Counted from the first letter of the stretch, positions 17,222-26,438 are shown. The stretch: 48,549 bases of DNA from Algoriphagus sp. (GCF_029254265.1 NZ_JAQWXX010000114.1:1-48549), one strand, 5' to 3'. Program-made: numbers and translations. The notes: a model not told the origin generated them from the sequence alone.

Positions 17222-17400
17222 GGTGTCATTTCGAGGGAGGTACGACCGAGAAATCTCCTCGAAGGTTTCTATTTCTTTCCCGAAGATTGAAGCTGCTGTT
17301 TCCAGGGTTTCAAATCCTTTGATCTTGCTTCGGGATTTGTAATCCCGAAGAGCAGGTTTCTGAGGGGTTTAGGTTTGTGGAGACACAAACCGAGGCTTAG
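17222..17400. repeat. Hairpin-rich dispersed repeat (REP/BIME-like) between convergent genes
   Basis: The segment opens with TGTCATTTCGAGGGAGG, similar to the TGTCATTTCGAGCG-type dispersed repeat common in Bacteroidota. It then contains two perfect hairpins: CTTCGGGATT-tgt-AATCCCGAAG (17328-17350) and GGTTTGTG-gaga-CACAAACC (17372-17391). Neither is followed by a clear T tract, so these are less like terminators than like a repetitive extragenic palindrome cluster, though they could end transcription from both sides. Membership in a genome-wide family is recalled, not tested. Confidence 0.5.
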
Positions 17401-17408
17401 GGATTTAA

Positions 17409-18371
17409 TTACCCAAAGACCTTTCTTAAGATATATTCAGTGCATCTTGCTGCTAGCCTGGCCGTGGCCTGATCCTGATCGAATGTTGGATTCAACTCCA
17501 CCACATCCAAAGAGATGAGTTTTTTACTGGAAGAGATTAATTCAAATACTTTGAAAGCAATATCTGGATTGAAACCTATAGGCGAAGGAGCGGATACTCC
17601 AGGAGCAAAAGCCGATGAGAATCCATCCATATCGATACTCAAATAGACCTTATTCACGGAGTCCAAAAACCAGAGAATTTTTTCTTGGATCACTTCCCAA
17701 TTGTTCATTCGGAAATCTTCCATCGCCATCCACTTTGTATTTGTTTGGTCGGCAGTTTTGAAAAGTGATTGTGGATTTGCTGCACGCTGAATGCCTAGGC
17801 AGAGATAATTAAATTGATGAGCATGTTCCTGCGAAAGCTGAAAAAATGGCGATCCTGAATGTCCCCGCTGATTCTGCATCGGTCTTAGATCGAAATGAGC
17901 ATCTAAATTGATGATCCCTAATTTTTCATCCTTTTGCTTTAAATACTCAAAAATTCCGCTTGCATGGGCATAAGCCAAATCATGTCCTCCTCCAAAAAGT
18001 ATCGGAAAATGTTTCGTCTGAAGGAGTTTTTTTACACTTTTGGAAATAAGTGCATGACTTGCCTCCATATCGTTTTGCTCAGTTTTGATTGTCCCGTAAT
18101 CAAAGAGAAGTGTCCCCGGTTTCAGATGAAAGGCTGTACTTCCCATCACCTTTCGGATAGCATCGGGTGCTGAAGCGGCTCCGATTCTTCCTCCATTTCT
18201 TCGCACACCTTCGTCTCCGGCATAGCCCAAAATCCCAACTTTTCGTTGATTCAAGTCTTCATTAAAAGCCAATTCATTTACCGTAATTATTGCCTGATGC
18301 CAATATTCGATGGTTTCGGCTGAGCGACCTGTCCATAATGAGGGAGTAGGATTTTCGTGAAGTGGTATCAT
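17409..18371 (-). CDS. hutG: Formimidoylglutamase
   Basis: This is an arginase/ureohydrolase-fold enzyme of 320 residues. The binuclear Mn ligands lie in GGGHD, NLDAHFDLRP and SIDMDGF. Together with its place as the last gene of the hut operon, this supports hydrolysis of N-formimidoyl-L-glutamate to glutamate and formamide, the last step of histidine breakdown. It starts 7 bp after the hutU stop codon, so it belongs to the same transcript. The motif SAFAPGVSAPSPIGF matches the substrate loop of formimidoylglutamases rather than arginases. Confidence 0.92.
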   Translation of the reverse strand: MIPLHENPTPSLWTGRSAETIEYWHQAIITVNELAFNEDLNQRKVGILGYAGDEGVRRNGGRIGAASAPDAIRKVMGSTAFHLKPGTLLFDYGTIKTEQNDMEASHALISKSVKKLLQTKHFPILFGGGHDLAYAHASGIFEYLKQKDEKLGIINLDAHFDLRPMQNQRGHSGSPFFQLSQEHAHQFNYLCLGIQRAANPQSLFKTADQTNTKWMAMEDFRMNNWEVIQEKILWFLDSVNKVYLSIDMDGFSSAFAPGVSAPSPIGFNPDIAFKVFELISSSKKLISLDVVELNPTFDQDQATARLAARCTEYILRKVFG

Positions 18372-18378
18372 TTGGGAA

Positions 18379-20379
18379 TTAAATAAGGTTTTTTAATAAT
18401 TCCTCGTCAACCAAATTTGGAATCATGACTTTCAATTCCGGTGTTCGGTCCATTTCTCGCTGAATTGCTTCCAGAGAACCTGAATTCCTTGCCCAAGCTC
18501 TCCTCGCAATTCCATTGTTCACATCGTAGAAAAGCATATTTTTTAACTTTTCAGAAGCTTCTACTGAGCCATCCAAGACCATCCCGAATCCTCCGTTGAT
18601 TACTTCTCCCCAGCCAACTCCCCCGCCATTATGAATGGAGACCCAGGTGGCGCCTCGGAAGCTGTCACCGATTACATTTTGGATCGCCATGTCCGCGGTA
18701 AATTTACTACCATCGTAGATGTTGCTGGTTTCTCGGTAAGGCGAGTCAGTTCCGCTTACGTCATGATGATCTCTGCCTAAGACGATGGGTGCCGAGATTG
18801 CACCAGATTTGATGGCTTGGTTAAAAGCCTCTGCGATCTTTGTTCGACCTTCTGCATCTGCATACAGGATTCTAGCCTGTGAACCCACCACTAACTTATT
18901 TTGCTCGGCTTCTTCAATCCATGTGATGTTGTCCTGCAATTGCTGCTGGATGGACTCAGGCGCATCCTTCATGATTTCTTTCAGAACTTTTGCTGCCAAT
19001 TGATCTGATTTCCGGAGGTCCTCAGCTTTTCCAGAAGTGCAAACCCAGCGAAATGGCCCAAAACCATAATCAAAACACATCGGTCCTAAGATGTCCTGCA
19101 CGTAGGAAGGATATCTGAAATCAATGCCATTTACTGCCATCACATTTGCTCCGGCTCGGGAAGCTTCCAGTAAAAAAGCATTTCCGTAATCAAAAAAGTA
19201 GGTCCCTTTTGCCACGTGATTATTAATCGAAGCAACTTGTCTTCTTAGGCTTTCCTGAACTTTTTCTTTGAAAAGAGCTGGATTAGAAGCCATAAGGTCA
19301 TTTGATTCCTCAAATGAGAGTCCAACGGGGTAATATCCGCCTGCCCATGGATTATGAAGTGAAGTTTGATCTGATCCTAGTTCGATGAAGATATTTTCTA
19401 GATCAAATCGCTCCCAAACCTCGACGATATTGCCAATAAAGGCGAGTGAAACTATTTCCTGATTTGCTTTTGCAACTCGAGTCCGAGCTACCAACTCATC
19501 CAAGTTATCAATCAGCTCATCCACCCAGCCTTGAGCATATCGCTTCTTAGCAGCAGTAGAGTTTACTTCTGCGCAGATGGTGATGCAGCCGGCAATATTA
19601 CCAGCTTTGGGTTGTGCTCCACTCATACCACCAAGGCCTGCGGTCAAGAAAATTTTTCCATTTGGACTTTCTCCTTTTTTCAACTTTTTCCGGAAAGCAT
19701 TCATCACGGTGATTGTGGTACCATGAACGATCCCTTGAGGTCCGATATACATAAAGGAGCCTGCAGTCATTTGACCATATTGAGTCACTCCCAATGCATT
19801 GAATTTCTCCCAATCATCAGGCTTGGAATAATTTGGAATCATCATGCCGTTAGTGACCACCACTCTTGGTGCCGCTGGAGAAGATGGGAACAGCCCCATC
19901 GGATGGCCTGAATAAAGATGCAAAGTCTGAGTATCCGTCATCTCTGACAGATACTTCATAGTAATCAGGTATTGTGCCCAGTTTTGAAATACGGCTCCAT
20001 TTCCACCATAGGTAATTAATTCTTGCGGATGCTGGGCAACCGCAGGATCAAGATTGTTTTGGATCATCAGCATGATCGCTGCCGCCTGAGTTGATTTTGC
20101 TGGGTAATCTTGAATCGCTCTGGCATGCATCGCATATTCAGGCTGAAACCGATACATGTAGATTCTCCCAAAATCCTGTAATTCCTTCAAAAATTCTGAT
20201 GCTAATGTTCGATGCCATTCTTTGGGGAAGTACCGAAGTGCATTGCTCAAGGCTAATTGTTTTTCGGTATTCGATAATAGATCTTTTCGCTTTGGAGCAT
20301 GGCTTAAAGATGGGTCTCGCTCTTTTGGAGCAGGAAGGGAAGTGGGAATGCCTTGGGAAATTTGATTTTTAAAATCCAT
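18379..20379 (-). CDS. hutU: Urocanate hydratase
   Basis: This 667-residue enzyme uses tightly bound NAD+ to convert urocanate to 4-imidazolone-5-propionate. Diagnostic segments are the NAD-binding GLGGMSGAQPKA, the YDFGFGPFRWVCTSG stretch with the conserved active-site Cys, and GRDHHDVSGTDSPYRET near the C-terminus. It is the longer, roughly 660-residue form found in Bacteroidota rather than the 550-residue proteobacterial form. The frame is open further upstream into hutI, but ATG 20379, 10 bp beyond the hutI stop, is the plausible start. It is third in hutH-hutI-hutU-hutG. Confidence 0.95.
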   Translation of the reverse strand: MDFKNQISQGIPTSLPAPKERDPSLSHAPKRKDLLSNTEKQLALSNALRYFPKEWHRTLASEFLKELQDFGRIYMYRFQPEYAMHARAIQDYPAKSTQAAAIMLMIQNNLDPAVAQHPQELITYGGNGAVFQNWAQYLITMKYLSEMTDTQTLHLYSGHPMGLFPSSPAAPRVVVTNGMMIPNYSKPDDWEKFNALGVTQYGQMTAGSFMYIGPQGIVHGTTITVMNAFRKKLKKGESPNGKIFLTAGLGGMSGAQPKAGNIAGCITICAEVNSTAAKKRYAQGWVDELIDNLDELVARTRVAKANQEIVSLAFIGNIVEVWERFDLENIFIELGSDQTSLHNPWAGGYYPVGLSFEESNDLMASNPALFKEKVQESLRRQVASINNHVAKGTYFFDYGNAFLLEASRAGANVMAVNGIDFRYPSYVQDILGPMCFDYGFGPFRWVCTSGKAEDLRKSDQLAAKVLKEIMKDAPESIQQQLQDNITWIEEAEQNKLVVGSQARILYADAEGRTKIAEAFNQAIKSGAISAPIVLGRDHHDVSGTDSPYRETSNIYDGSKFTADMAIQNVIGDSFRGATWVSIHNGGGVGWGEVINGGFGMVLDGSVEASEKLKNMLFYDVNNGIARRAWARNSGSLEAIQREMDRTPELKVMIPNLVDEELLKNLI

Positions 20380-20389
20380 AGTCAATGAT

Positions 20390-21637
20390 TTAAGCATCTT
20401 TAAATTTGACCAATTTTCCTTTTTTCCATACCTGAGCGGGAGCAAGTTGTCCTTGGTGATAAAGGATTTCCTGATAACCCTCAATTGCATACAAGTTGAA
20501 GTCTGCAAGCATTCCAGGAGCTAAAATCCCGCGATCAGAAAGACCCAAAGCTGCTGCAGCTCGGAAGGTAAGTCCAGCGAATACCTCTGCGGTACTGAGT
20601 TTTTCGAAGGCGGCCAGCACGGATGCTTGGGCAATCAAATTGCCCATTGGAGCGGAGCCTGGATTCCAATCGCTGGCAATGGCAAGTGCACCACCAGCAT
20701 CTAAGATTTTCCTAGCAGGAGTAAAAGCGCATCCAATTCCCAAAGACGCTCCCGGTAAAGCCACAGACACTACATCTGATTTTGCCAAGGCCTGAATTTC
20801 CTCTTCACCGGAAACTTCGAGGTGATCCGCCGATTTGGCTCCAAGTTTTATCGCAAGTGCTGAGCCACCGGTGGTAAACTGGTCAGCATGAATGGTAATG
20901 TCAAAACCCTGAGCTTTTGCACCAAGCAGGTAAGGGGTGATTTCTTCAGGTGTAAACGCGCTTTGTTCTACAAAAGCATCCACTCGATTACTCAAGTGGT
21001 GGGTTTTGAGCATTGGAAAAAGTTTGTGTTGAATATCGGATAAATAGGCCTCTTTGGTGCCTACAAAATCCTTCGGTTTCATATGCGCTGCCAGGCAGGT
21101 GGGGATCAGATCAGCTGGAGTTTTGAGCATTTGTATTGCACTCAGCATCTTCAGTTCTTGGCTGGGCATTAATCCGTAGCCGCTTTTTATCTCAATAGTC
21201 GTGACTCCTGATCTCAGATGTCTTTCGATTCTGGAATTAGTAAGCTTTTTGAGTTGGGCTATACTTGCTGCTCGAGTAGCTTGTACGGTATCCCAGATTC
21301 CACCACCAGCTTTTGCGATTTCCAGATAAGATTTCCCGGCATTTCGCATGGCAAAATCCTTTGCCCGGCTTCCTGCGAAACAAATGTGGGTATGGCAATC
21401 AATCCAAGAGGGAAGAGCTACCATAGCCCCTTTCACTTCAATTTTCTTTATTCTCCTATCTCGATGTGTCCTCAAGAGCGTTTTGTAATCACCAACTTCA
21501 ACAATCTTATCATTCAGAATTAGAATTCCTGCATTTTCGATTATCTCAAGTTGTTGATCGTTTAAAGCTCCTTTCAAAGGAAGTCCAGCAAGCGTAAGCA
21601 ATTGTTTGAGCGGCCCGATTAGTTTTAGCGTTTTCAT
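20390..21637 (-). CDS. hutI: Imidazolonepropionase
   Basis: This 415-residue amidohydrolase-superfamily enzyme opens the imidazolone ring to give N-formimidoylglutamate. Metal-site motifs are DCHTHICFAGSRAKDF, HADQF and ASDWNPGSAPMGN. The gene starts 9 bp after hutH and ends 10 bp before hutU, so it lies within the operon. Length and motifs are normal for HutI. Confidence 0.95.
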   Translation of the reverse strand: MKTLKLIGPLKQLLTLAGLPLKGALNDQQLEIIENAGILILNDKIVEVGDYKTLLRTHRDRRIKKIEVKGAMVALPSWIDCHTHICFAGSRAKDFAMRNAGKSYLEIAKAGGGIWDTVQATRAASIAQLKKLTNSRIERHLRSGVTTIEIKSGYGLMPSQELKMLSAIQMLKTPADLIPTCLAAHMKPKDFVGTKEAYLSDIQHKLFPMLKTHHLSNRVDAFVEQSAFTPEEITPYLLGAKAQGFDITIHADQFTTGGSALAIKLGAKSADHLEVSGEEEIQALAKSDVVSVALPGASLGIGCAFTPARKILDAGGALAIASDWNPGSAPMGNLIAQASVLAAFEKLSTAEVFAGLTFRAAAALGLSDRGILAPGMLADFNLYAIEGYQEILYHQGQLAPAQVWKKGKLVKFKDA

Positions 21638-21646
21638 ATGCTTAGT

Positions 21647-23212
21647 TTAATATTCAAACATTGGACTCCATTGGGTGTCAAAATCCAGATTCTCCTTTTC
21701 CGCAACAGCTTGAGCTAAATCTATAAGTTCTCCGCTTTCTATCATGGAAATCGAGGCCTCAATGTCATCGGTCATCACCCGGTCTACGGTGACAGGTTTG
21801 ATTAGACTTCTCACTCGCTCGTAGATGGCGGCCATGATTTTTCCTGATTTCAGGGGAGCATGATAATCCATCGCTTGAGCAGCGTAGAATAATTCTATTC
21901 CAATTATTTTTTCTACGTTTCCGATGACTTGAAGTGCCTTTCTCGCACCGATACTTCCCATACTGACATGGTCTTCCTGACCTAGGGAAGTTGGAATGCT
22001 GTCTGCCGAAGCGGGGAAACAAAGTCCTTTGTTTTCTGATGCCAATGCAGCCGTGGTGTATTGGGGAATCATCAGGCCAGAGTTGAGCCCAGTTTCTTTC
22101 AAAAGTAATTTTGGGACACCTGGAGTATCTCCTTCAATTGAAAGGTAGATTCTCCGATCAGAGATATTTCCGATTTCAGAGGCAGCCAAGCAGGCATAAT
22201 CCAATGGTAAAGCAATGGGCTGTCCATGGAAATTGCCTCCTGAGATAGTATGGTCTTCGGATAAAACGATAGGATTGTCAGTTACCGAATTGATTTCGAT
22301 TTCAATGATTTCTTTCAGATGAAGCCAGGCATTTCGAGAGGCGCCATGCACCTGAGGCATGCATCTAAGTGAATAGGGATCCTGAACTCGTGCACAATCC
22401 AAGTGGGAATTTACAATCTCAGAATCTTTCAAAAGATTGAGTATCGTTTGGGCGACATGTTTATTTCCCGTATAAGGTCTGAGGTTATGTAGTTCAGGTG
22501 AAAAAGGCTTGATGGAACCCATTAGCCCTTCGATCATCATTGCTCCGGTGATATCCGCATTTTTTAGCACGTTGCTTAGCCGATCCACTACTTTGACACC
22601 AAAAGCTGCCATAAACTGGGTTCCATTGATCAAAGCAAGACCTTCTTTTGGTCCCAATGCCAATGGTTTCAAATTGAAATGATGCAATGCTTTGTCGGCA
22701 CTGATGATGTCGCCCCCAAAATGAACCTTCCCCAAACCGATAAGTGGCAAAGCCAAATGAGAAAGTGGAGCCAAATCGCCCGAAGCCCCAACTGAGCCTT
22801 GCATGGGAATGACTGGGGTGATGTCATTATCGAGCATCCAGGACAAGCGTTCCAAGGTTTCCCACTGTATTCCCGAAAATCCTTGAGCCAAGGCATGGAT
22901 TTTTAAGATTAGCATCAACTTAGAAATCTCAATAGGAATAGGCTCCCCTAATCCGACCGCATGGCTTTTCAAGAGGTTTTCTTGAAGCGTTCGCGTATCT
23001 GATTCCGAAATCCTTGTAGTGCAAAGTGGCCCAAAACCAGTGTTTATCCCATAAACTGCCTGCTCACCTTTTGAGATTTTCGCTACTGTTTTTGCAGAAG
23101 CAGTCACTTTTTCATGAGTTTCGGGATGAAAAATGCCTGCAATCTTTTTTTGAGCAATCTTCAGGGCTATTGAACTAGTCAAATGATCTCGACCGTAATG
23201 GAATTTTATCAT
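21647..23212 (-). CDS. hutH: Histidine ammonia-lyase
   Basis: This 521-residue member of the aromatic amino acid lyase family removes ammonia from histidine to form urocanate. The Ala-Ser-Gly triad that self-cyclises to the MIO electrophile is at residues 143-145 in GSVGASGDLAPLSHL. The active-site Tyr55 lies in YGINTGFGP, and QEDHVSMGS near residue 400 is also typical. As the first gene of hutHIUG it has an 85-nt predicted leader from the promoter box at 23272-23279, divergent from a LysR regulator. Confidence 0.95.
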   Translation of the reverse strand: MIKFHYGRDHLTSSIALKIAQKKIAGIFHPETHEKVTASAKTVAKISKGEQAVYGINTGFGPLCTTRISESDTRTLQENLLKSHAVGLGEPIPIEISKLMLILKIHALAQGFSGIQWETLERLSWMLDNDITPVIPMQGSVGASGDLAPLSHLALPLIGLGKVHFGGDIISADKALHHFNLKPLALGPKEGLALINGTQFMAAFGVKVVDRLSNVLKNADITGAMMIEGLMGSIKPFSPELHNLRPYTGNKHVAQTILNLLKDSEIVNSHLDCARVQDPYSLRCMPQVHGASRNAWLHLKEIIEIEINSVTDNPIVLSEDHTISGGNFHGQPIALPLDYACLAASEIGNISDRRIYLSIEGDTPGVPKLLLKETGLNSGLMIPQYTTAALASENKGLCFPASADSIPTSLGQEDHVSMGSIGARKALQVIGNVEKIIGIELFYAAQAMDYHAPLKSGKIMAAIYERVRSLIKPVTVDRVMTDDIEASISMIESGELIDLAQAVAEKENLDFDTQWSPMFEY

Positions 23213-23271
23213 TTTGTGCGGGATTTGTTTAATCCTAAATCGAATGAGGATTTCTCCAAATCGTTCATTGT

Positions 23272-23279
23272 CAAATTTA
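23272..23279 (-). promoter_or_regulatory. -7 promoter box of the hut operon
   Basis: The minus strand reads TAAATTTG, an exact TAnnTTTG match, giving a start near 23268. No TTTG was found at the -33 position, which suggests activator dependence. The adjacent TGATAC repeats would lie about 23-60 bp upstream of this start. Confidence 0.5.
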
Positions 23280-23290
23280 ACCCCTTTGGA

Positions 23291-23328
23291 TGATACCTTA
23301 TGATACTATATTTATCAATAATTGATAC
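23291..23328. promoter_or_regulatory. Probable LysR-type regulator binding region (hut control)
   Basis: Three TGATAC hexamers lie at 23291-23296, 23301-23306 and 23323-23328. The last is part of a perfect dyad, TATCAAT-a-ATTGATA (23313-23327), which has the T-N11-A geometry of LysR-family sites. The region sits between hutH and the divergent lysR-type gene. It overlaps the upstream side of the regulator's own start and the activation zone of the hut promoter, so it can serve both autoregulation and operon activation. Confidence 0.55.
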
Positions 23329-23340
23329 TTTTAAAGCATC

Positions 23341-24207
23341 ATGGAAATTCGACATTTAACTTACTTCAAAGCGGTAGCGGAAGAATTAAATTTCCGAAAA
23401 GCAGCAGATCGATTATTTATATCCCAACCCGGGCTTAGTCGGCAGATTCGGCAACTAGAGGAGGAACTCCAAGTGAGACTTTTTGATCGGGACCAGAAAA
23501 GTGTCAGTCTCACCAAGGCTGGTAGCTATCTCAAGGAAGAGGTTGATTTCGTGCTGAATCACTTGGATACCATAAAGGGCCAATTGAGTCAAATTCATGC
23601 GGGGAAAATAGGGGAGCTTCGAATTGGTTTTTTAGGATCTGCCTCAAATCAACTTATACCTCGATTAGTATCCCGATTAAATACGCATCAGCCCTTGATA
23701 AGTGTCAACTTGGAAGAATTAAGTAATTCTATTCAAGTGGAGATGGTGCAAAATGATAAACTCGACTTAGGTTTTGTCCGCCTTGCTTCAGTTCCGGAAG
23801 GATTGGAGATGAGAAAAGTCTCCAGAGACAGTTTTTCTTTGGTTGTACCTAAAAATCATCCGATTCAAACATCGGATTTTGTTTCTATGGATCAATTTAA
23901 GGATGATTCTTTCGTGCTTTTTTCAAGTGATTATAGCAATTACTACTATGAGCAGATTATTGGGATTTGCCGTGACGCTGGTTTTTCCCCAAAGATTCAG
24001 CATAAGTCAGTGCATGCCTTGACCATTTTTAGGCTGGTAGAAAATGGGTTGGGAGTGGCTATCGTCCCTACTTCTATTCAGGAAGGTTACGAAACGAATG
24101 TTCGGTTTATGGAAATTCCTAAAATTTCACAGTTTACAGAGTTAGCCATTATTTGGAAAACGAGCAATCGAAATCCTGTACTTGCTCAGGTTCTGGAATT
24201 GATTTGA
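23341..24207 (+). CDS. LysR family transcriptional regulator, probable hut regulator
   Basis: The 288-residue protein has the N-terminal winged HTH of the family, IRHLTYFKAVAEELNFRKAA, followed by QPGLSRQIRQLEEEL at about residues 30-45. The periplasmic-binding-like effector domain spans about 90-288 (LRIGFLGSASNQLIPRLV). It is divergent from hutH with a dyad between them, the classic LysR arrangement, so it probably senses urocanate, histidine or a breakdown product and controls hutHIUG. HutC (GntR) or HutP are the better-known hut regulators, so this would be a different solution; that role is inferred from position only. Confidence 0.85.
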   Translation: MEIRHLTYFKAVAEELNFRKAADRLFISQPGLSRQIRQLEEELQVRLFDRDQKSVSLTKAGSYLKEEVDFVLNHLDTIKGQLSQIHAGKIGELRIGFLGSASNQLIPRLVSRLNTHQPLISVNLEELSNSIQVEMVQNDKLDLGFVRLASVPEGLEMRKVSRDSFSLVVPKNHPIQTSDFVSMDQFKDDSFVLFSSDYSNYYYEQIIGICRDAGFSPKIQHKSVHALTIFRLVENGLGVAIVPTSIQEGYETNVRFMEIPKISQFTELAIIWKTSNRNPVLAQVLELI

Positions 24208-24250
24208 TTTCCTTATAAGAGTTCCCTCATTCATCTTACTTAAGAAATTT

Positions 24251-24269
24251 CTAAAATGGGCTATTTTAG
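24251..24269 (+). promoter_or_regulatory. Inverted repeat and TGTCGGGT direct repeats before the XRE gene
   Basis: CTAAAAT-gggct-ATTTTAG is a perfect 7-bp inverted repeat 44 bp after the LysR stop. It is followed by two direct TGTCGGGT repeats, 11 bp apart (24284-24291 and 24295-24302), and a near-consensus -7 box TACTTTCG (24314-24321). The direct repeats on the same helix face just upstream of the box look like an operator; the inverted repeat may be an operator or a weak terminator without a T run. Confidence 0.35.
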
Positions 24270-24353
24270 CCAATAGATTTATTTGTCGGGTGAATGTCGG
24301 GTTAAATCCGAGCTACTTTCGTCCAATGTCCAAAACTTATCTGAGAAATTGCC

Positions 24354-25166
24354 ATGGTTAATCAAAATCTCACAACACTTATGAAACAACCAGAATTAGG
24401 CAAAAAAATCTCTGAGCTTAGAAAAGCAAAAGGAATGACTCAGGAGGAACTTGTAGAAAAGTGCAACCTGAATGTGCGAACGGTGCAGCGAATAGAAGCT
24501 GGTGAAGTAACTCCTAGAAGTTATACGGTCAAGGCTTTGTTTGAGGCTTTGGGGTATCACTGGGAAAACCAAATGAATGATGAACCGGAAATAAAAGCTA
24601 AGCCATCACCGATTTTGTATGGAGCAGTGGGGGCTGCTGTTCTCTACTTTTTCCTTTCCATGTTTGAGATTGGATTGGAAACTGAGTTTATCGCAGGTGA
24701 ATCCTCCATTTCAGCAGGTTCTTTTGCTTGGATCAAAACAGGCTCCTACCTCTTTTATGTAATCTTCCTTTTGGGCTGGTTAAAATTGACTGACACTTTC
24801 CCAAATGGTATTCTGAAGATTGCCCTTTGGATCATGATCGGAGCAAATGTGATTTGGTATACAGTAGATTTGATCGCGTTGTTTACAGATGTCTTTACAT
24901 TGGGTGATTACTATATGGTCAAAGTGAGCTCTTTTGGATTCATCTATGCTTTTCTTGGTCTTGGATATTTAGGATATAAAAAGCAGTTTTCCTCCATCGC
25001 CACGATTATGGGTGCTTTGTTGATAGTCGCGGGCGCTTTGATGTTTACTGGAATAGGTGTATTTCTAGCACTGATACCCTGGACTTTAGGTGAAATTGTT
25101 CAGATTGGTTTGATGATCTATTTAATTCAAAAAATCGGGGGAAGAAATTCCCCTGACTTTACGTAG
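24354..25166 (+). CDS. XRE-family HTH protein fused to a membrane domain
   Basis: Residues about 15-70 form a Cro/C1-type helix-turn-helix (ELRKAKGMTQEELVEKCNLNVRTVQRIEAGEV). After a short linker come five or six hydrophobic helices (about residues 85-265). This makes a membrane-tethered DNA-binding protein, a common but poorly studied Bacteroidota architecture. A second ATG at codon 10 is an alternative start. No ligand domain was recognised. It lies alone between the hut regulator and the GH16 genes, with its own repeat-bearing promoter region, so self-regulation is possible. Confidence 0.75.
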   Translation: MVNQNLTTLMKQPELGKKISELRKAKGMTQEELVEKCNLNVRTVQRIEAGEVTPRSYTVKALFEALGYHWENQMNDEPEIKAKPSPILYGAVGAAVLYFFLSMFEIGLETEFIAGESSISAGSFAWIKTGSYLFYVIFLLGWLKLTDTFPNGILKIALWIMIGANVIWYTVDLIALFTDVFTLGDYYMVKVSSFGFIYAFLGLGYLGYKKQFSSIATIMGALLIVAGALMFTGIGVFLALIPWTLGEIVQIGLMIYLIQKIGGRNSPDFT

Positions 25167-25297
25167 CAGATTTTTTTCTGAAGGTTTTTAAAAAATATGT
25201 TTTTTGAAAATCAGAGGATTTCAAATATTGATTTATGTTAATGAAATACAGTAAAAACAGGTTTGTGACAATGATTTTTTCAATCAAGAAAAAGTTC

Positions 25298-25305
25298 TAT
25301 TTTTC
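25298..25305 (+). promoter_or_regulatory. Near-consensus -7 box of the first GH16 gene
   Basis: TATTTTTC differs from TAnnTTTG only at the last base. A matching TATTTTTC lies at a similar position before the second GH16 gene (26672-26679), which suggests that promoter and gene were duplicated together. Confidence 0.35.
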
Positions 25306-25325
25306 AAAAAAAAATCAGTTAACTA

Positions 25326-26438
25326 ATGAAATCAACATCTTTTATTTACCTGTTTTTAATCTCATTTTTGGTTTCTTCTTGTTTTGAAAAAAAATCTGAA
25401 GAGCCAATAGTTCTTCCTAATAACCTAAGTATTCAAGTAGAATATCTCGGGGATGGTGTAGTTAAAGCCAATTTCACTGCCGAAAAAGCTATTTTTTATA
25501 AAGTCAGTTTCGGCACGCCTGGTGAATCGTTACAGAGAGTAAATGGAAATACAGCAACAAAAACTTTTACCTTGAAAGGCGATTTTACACTTCAGGTTCA
25601 AGCTCATACAACCGAGAAAGATTTTATTTCTGATACCAAAATGATCAGGATGAACGCGGCTGCTCTAGGTCTTGATCCCGATACAGGTTATACTAGTGCA
25701 ACTAGTTATGATGAATATAATTTGGTTTGGGCAGATGAATTTTCAGGTCCGGAACTTTCGGATGATTGGAAATTTGAATTGGGTGATGGCTGTCCAAATA
25801 TTTGTGGTTGGGGTAGTAACGAGTTACAATATTATAAAAAAGAAAACACCACTTTGGCGGATGGGAAACTTGTAATTACTGCCAAAAAAGAGAGTGTAGG
25901 TACAAGTAATTATACTTCTTCAAGGATTAATACACAGGGGAAACAGTCGTTTACTTTTGGAAGAGTAGATATCAGAGCAAAACTTCCTAAAGGAAAGGGC
26001 TTTTGGCCAAGCTTTTGGATGTTAGGAAATAGTGTTAGCGAGGTTGAATGGCCTAAAACTGGTGCCATTCACATTATGGAAATGGTTGGAGGTAGTTCCG
26101 GGGATGGGGACGCTACGGTTTTTGGAACAACCTATTGGGATAATGCAGATGCAATTGAGTTTAGTAGGGAAAAAACTAAACTACCATTCGGGATTTTTAA
26201 TGATGAATATCATGTTTTCTCTATCGTTTGGGATGCTCAAAAAATTGTTTGGCTATTAGACGACGTCCAATATCATGTTCTGGATATCACTTCTCCTGTA
26301 AGAGATGAGTTTCAAAAGCCATTCCATTTCATTATAAATTTAGGTGTAGGTGGTAGAGAACCTGGCAATCCAGATGACACTTCTATTTTCCCTCAGGAAA
26401 TGAAAGTAGATTATATTCGGGTTTTCCAGAAAAAATAA
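25326..26438 (+). CDS. GH16-family lipoprotein lacking the catalytic signature (probable pseudoenzyme)
   Basis: A 370-residue protein with a lipoprotein signal (lipobox LVSSC, Cys19), an Ig/PKD-like domain (about residues 30-115) and a GH16 jelly roll (about 125-370). GH16 enzymes need the motif E-I-D-I-x-E. Here the equivalent stretch reads AIHIME: Ala247 replaces the nucleophile, His249 replaces the assisting Asp, and only Glu252 remains. The TVHW His is Tyr270, and the Trp of GGRWPGNP is Glu345. Its tandem neighbour has all of these intact. Each change needs at least one and often two base substitutions, and the frame is undamaged, so sequencing error is unlikely. A glycan-binding, non-hydrolytic surface role is possible. 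Confidence 0.9.
   Translation: MKSTSFIYLFLISFLVSSCFEKKSEEPIVLPNNLSIQVEYLGDGVVKANFTAEKAIFYKVSFGTPGESLQRVNGNTATKTFTLKGDFTLQVQAHTTEKDFISDTKMIRMNAAALGLDPDTGYTSATSYDEYNLVWADEFSGPELSDDWKFELGDGCPNICGWGSNELQYYKKENTTLADGKLVITAKKESVGTSNYTSSRINTQGKQSFTFGRVDIRAKLPKGKGFWPSFWMLGNSVSEVEWPKTGAIHIMEMVGGSSGDGDATVFGTTYWDNADAIEFSREKTKLPFGIFNDEYHVFSIVWDAQKIVWLLDDVQYHVLDITSPVRDEFQKPFHFIINLGVGGREPGNPDDTSIFPQEMKVDYIRVFQKK

Noticed and set aside
20380..20508. 43-codon upstream extension of urocanate hydratase
   Set aside because: It lies inside hutI on the same strand, and the family's N-terminus fits ATG 20379.
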